Positions 8,843 to 10,094 of a DNA stretch of 10,094 bases are shown piece by piece; the first letter of the stretch is position 1, and each line of letters begins with the position of its first letter. The DNA comes from JAXGPP01 sp964436865 (lineage in GTDB: Bacteria; Planctomycetota; Planctomycetia; Pirellulales; Thermoguttaceae). Position numbers and translations under genes: made by a program. Under the pieces are notes generated by a model. That model was not told the DNA's origin, did no database searches, and worked only from the letters and a program-made list of their open reading frames with translations. The stretch covers positions 1 through 10,094 of the forward strand of contig CAYTFK010000262.1 in the NCBI GenBank assembly GCA_964436865.1. The letters run 5' to 3'.

Positions 8843-9958
8843 ATGGTCCTCAAGCGGCGTGTTGAAGGGCGCTTTGGTGCACGACCGGCCGGGTTTACCC
8901 TGGTCGAGTTGCTGGTCGTGATCGCCGTCATCGGCATCCTCATCGCCCTGCTTCTCCCCGCCGTGCAGGCGGCCCGCGAGGCGGCCCGCCGCAGCCAGTG
9001 CGGCAACAACCTCCGCCAGGCGGGCATCGCGCTTCACCACTACCACGACGTCCACCGCGTGTTTCCCTTCCGCCAGGGCGGAACCGATCTGCCGGGTGTG
9101 GCCGACGTGTGGCAGCACAACGGCGCGCGGCTCAGCGGTTGGGTCCTCTTGAGTCCCTACCTCGAACAGAACGTTCTCCGCGACTACATCACCACGCCCC
9201 AGAACGTGGGCAGCAAGACGGTTCCCCCCTGGGGCCCGCGCCCCTGGACGGTGACCGACGGCGGCCAGTTCTACCGCGCCTGGATCGCCCAATTGCCGAC
9301 CCTTATATGCCCGTCTGACGGCCGCGCCGGCATCAAGGGAACCGGAGAGACCGGCCGCACCAATCTCGTCTTCTCGATCGGCGACCGCATTGAAGGAAGC
9401 CACTCGACCACCGATCCGCGCGGGCTGTTCGGCTATTATTCACGGGTAGGCATCGCCCACGTGCGCGACGGCACAAGCAACACGGTGGCGTTGTCCGAGC
9501 GCGTGGTCGGCGTAGGCCGCGGCAACAACAGTCTCGGCGGGATCGCCATGGGAATCGGCACGACCAAGCGGCCATCGGCCTGCCTCGGCCTCGCCGATTC
9601 CGGCGGGCGAGAGTATGTGACCGGGACCGCCACGTCGAGCTTTGGAGGCACCCGGTGGCACGACGGGGCCGTGGGCTACACCGGTTTCAACACCGTCTTG
9701 CCCCCCAACTCGCCGTCGTGCAACATGAACCCTAGTTGGGACGCCGACTGGGGCATCTACTCGGCAACCAGTTTTCACCCCGGCGGCGTGAACGTCGCTC
9801 TGGCCGACGGTTCCGTCCGCTTCGTCAGCCAGACGATCGACGCCGGCGACCCCTCGGTCCGCGAGCCCGCCGGCGGCCTCGTCAGCGGCCCCAGCCTCTG
9901 GGGCGTCTGGGGCGCCCTCGGCTCCAAGTCCGGCGGCGAACCCGCCCGCGAGTATTAA
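8843..9958 (+). CDS. DUF1559 domain protein with type IV prepilin-like leader (pseudopilin-like)
   Basis: A 371-residue protein of the DUF1559 family (PF07596), which is greatly expanded in planctomycetes and has no settled function. The N-terminus is a class III (prepilin) signal: a basic leader, then G17|FTLVELL with the conserved glutamate E22 at mature position 5, and a hydrophobic helix to about residue 40 ending in LLLPAVQAAREAARRSQC. This predicts cleavage by a prepilin peptidase and assembly into, or retention by, a pilus or type II secretion-like machine at the cytoplasmic membrane. Other family marks are NNLRQAGIALHHYHD, LICPSDGR, RVGIAHVRDGTSNTVALSE, and the C-terminal H-X9-DG motif (H312 to D322-G323 in SFHPGGVNVALADGS). 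The start is ATG 8843, with no clear Shine-Dalgarno sequence. No pilus or secretion genes adjoin it, as is usual for these scattered paralogues. Confidence 0.93.
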   Translation: MVLKRRVEGRFGARPAGFTLVELLVVIAVIGILIALLLPAVQAAREAARRSQCGNNLRQAGIALHHYHDVHRVFPFRQGGTDLPGVADVWQHNGARLSGWVLLSPYLEQNVLRDYITTPQNVGSKTVPPWGPRPWTVTDGGQFYRAWIAQLPTLICPSDGRAGIKGTGETGRTNLVFSIGDRIEGSHSTTDPRGLFGYYSRVGIAHVRDGTSNTVALSERVVGVGRGNNSLGGIAMGIGTTKRPSACLGLADSGGREYVTGTATSSFGGTRWHDGAVGYTGFNTVLPPNSPSCNMNPSWDADWGIYSATSFHPGGVNVALADGSVRFVSQTIDAGDPSVREPAGGLVSGPSLWGVWGALGSKSGGEPAREY

Positions 9959-9988
9959 GCGCCCGAGTCTGAATTTCCCCGCCTTCTT

Positions 9989-10048
9989 CGTGGCAGGTCC
10001 ATCCTGCCCCAGATTTACCGTGGCAGGGCCATCTTGGCCCTGATCCCC
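9989..10048. repeat. Two tandem 30-bp palindromic repeat units (REP-like)
   Basis: Two units starting at 9989 and 10019, exactly 30 bp apart, agree at 23 of 30 positions and both begin CGTGGCAGG. Each holds its own palindrome: GGCAGG/CCTGCC with a 5-base loop (9992-9997 and 10003-10008) in the first, and CAGGGCCA/TGGCCCTG with a 3-base loop (10024-10031 and 10035-10042) in the second. They lie 30 bases after the DUF1559 stop codon. They look like intergenic repetitive palindromes and might also terminate transcription. The repeat is seen directly; its genome-wide abundance is not testable here. Confidence 0.6.
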
Positions 10049-10094
10049 TCGTTCCCACGGCTTTGGGCCACGCCCACATCGAAACCGACCCCCA

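Noticed and set aside
8531..9403. A 291-codon in-frame extension of argG upstream of 8530
   Set aside because: It crosses the intergenic region and runs antisense through the DUF1559 gene; the ArgG family starts directly at the AYSGGLDTS loop region.

Overview
The window looks like an ordinary stretch of chromosome from a member of the Planctomycetota, probably a Pirellulales-type organism. The base composition is high in G+C throughout. The lineage assignment rests on three genes: a DUF1559 protein with a type IV prepilin leader and a C-terminal H-X9-DG motif, a PilZ-like protein of a type common in planctomycetes, and a secreted FAD-dependent oxidoreductase with a xanthan-lyase/golvesin-like C-terminal domain. 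This is inferred from protein character, not from a marker gene.

Layout: (1) 1-870, the 3' end of glnD (PII uridylyltransferase), plus strand, cut by the window edge. (2) 1138-2202, a complete cheB (chemotaxis methylesterase), plus strand, preceded by a strong hairpin with a T-run inside its leader. (3) 2287-2781, a PilZ-like protein on the minus strand, convergent with cheB. (4) 3073-5123, trpB and trpA, plus strand, 26 nt apart, behind a promoter-like sequence that abuts a perfect inverted repeat. (5) 5130-7199, a large secreted flavin oxidoreductase on the minus strand, with its stop only 6 nt from the trpA stop. (6) 7316-8530, argG, minus strand, upstream of the oxidoreductase and in the same direction. 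(7) 8843-9958, a DUF1559 pseudopilin-like protein, plus strand, divergent from argG. (8) 9959-10094, a non-coding tail with two 30-bp palindromic repeat units.

Functionally the window mixes core nitrogen and amino-acid metabolism (GlnD, TrpBA, ArgG) with a receptor-adaptation enzyme (CheB), a possible c-di-GMP receptor and two exported proteins. Only trpB-trpA is a clear operon. argG and the oxidoreductase may be co-transcribed, but the 116-bp gap and the oxidoreductase's own strong ribosome binding site leave this open. I see no phage, transposon, CRISPR array, toxin-antitoxin pair, tRNA or rRNA, and no gene cluster that suggests a new multi-gene system. The items most worth a second look are non-coding: the cheB leader hairpin, the inverted repeat before trpB and the 30-bp palindromic repeats at the right edge.
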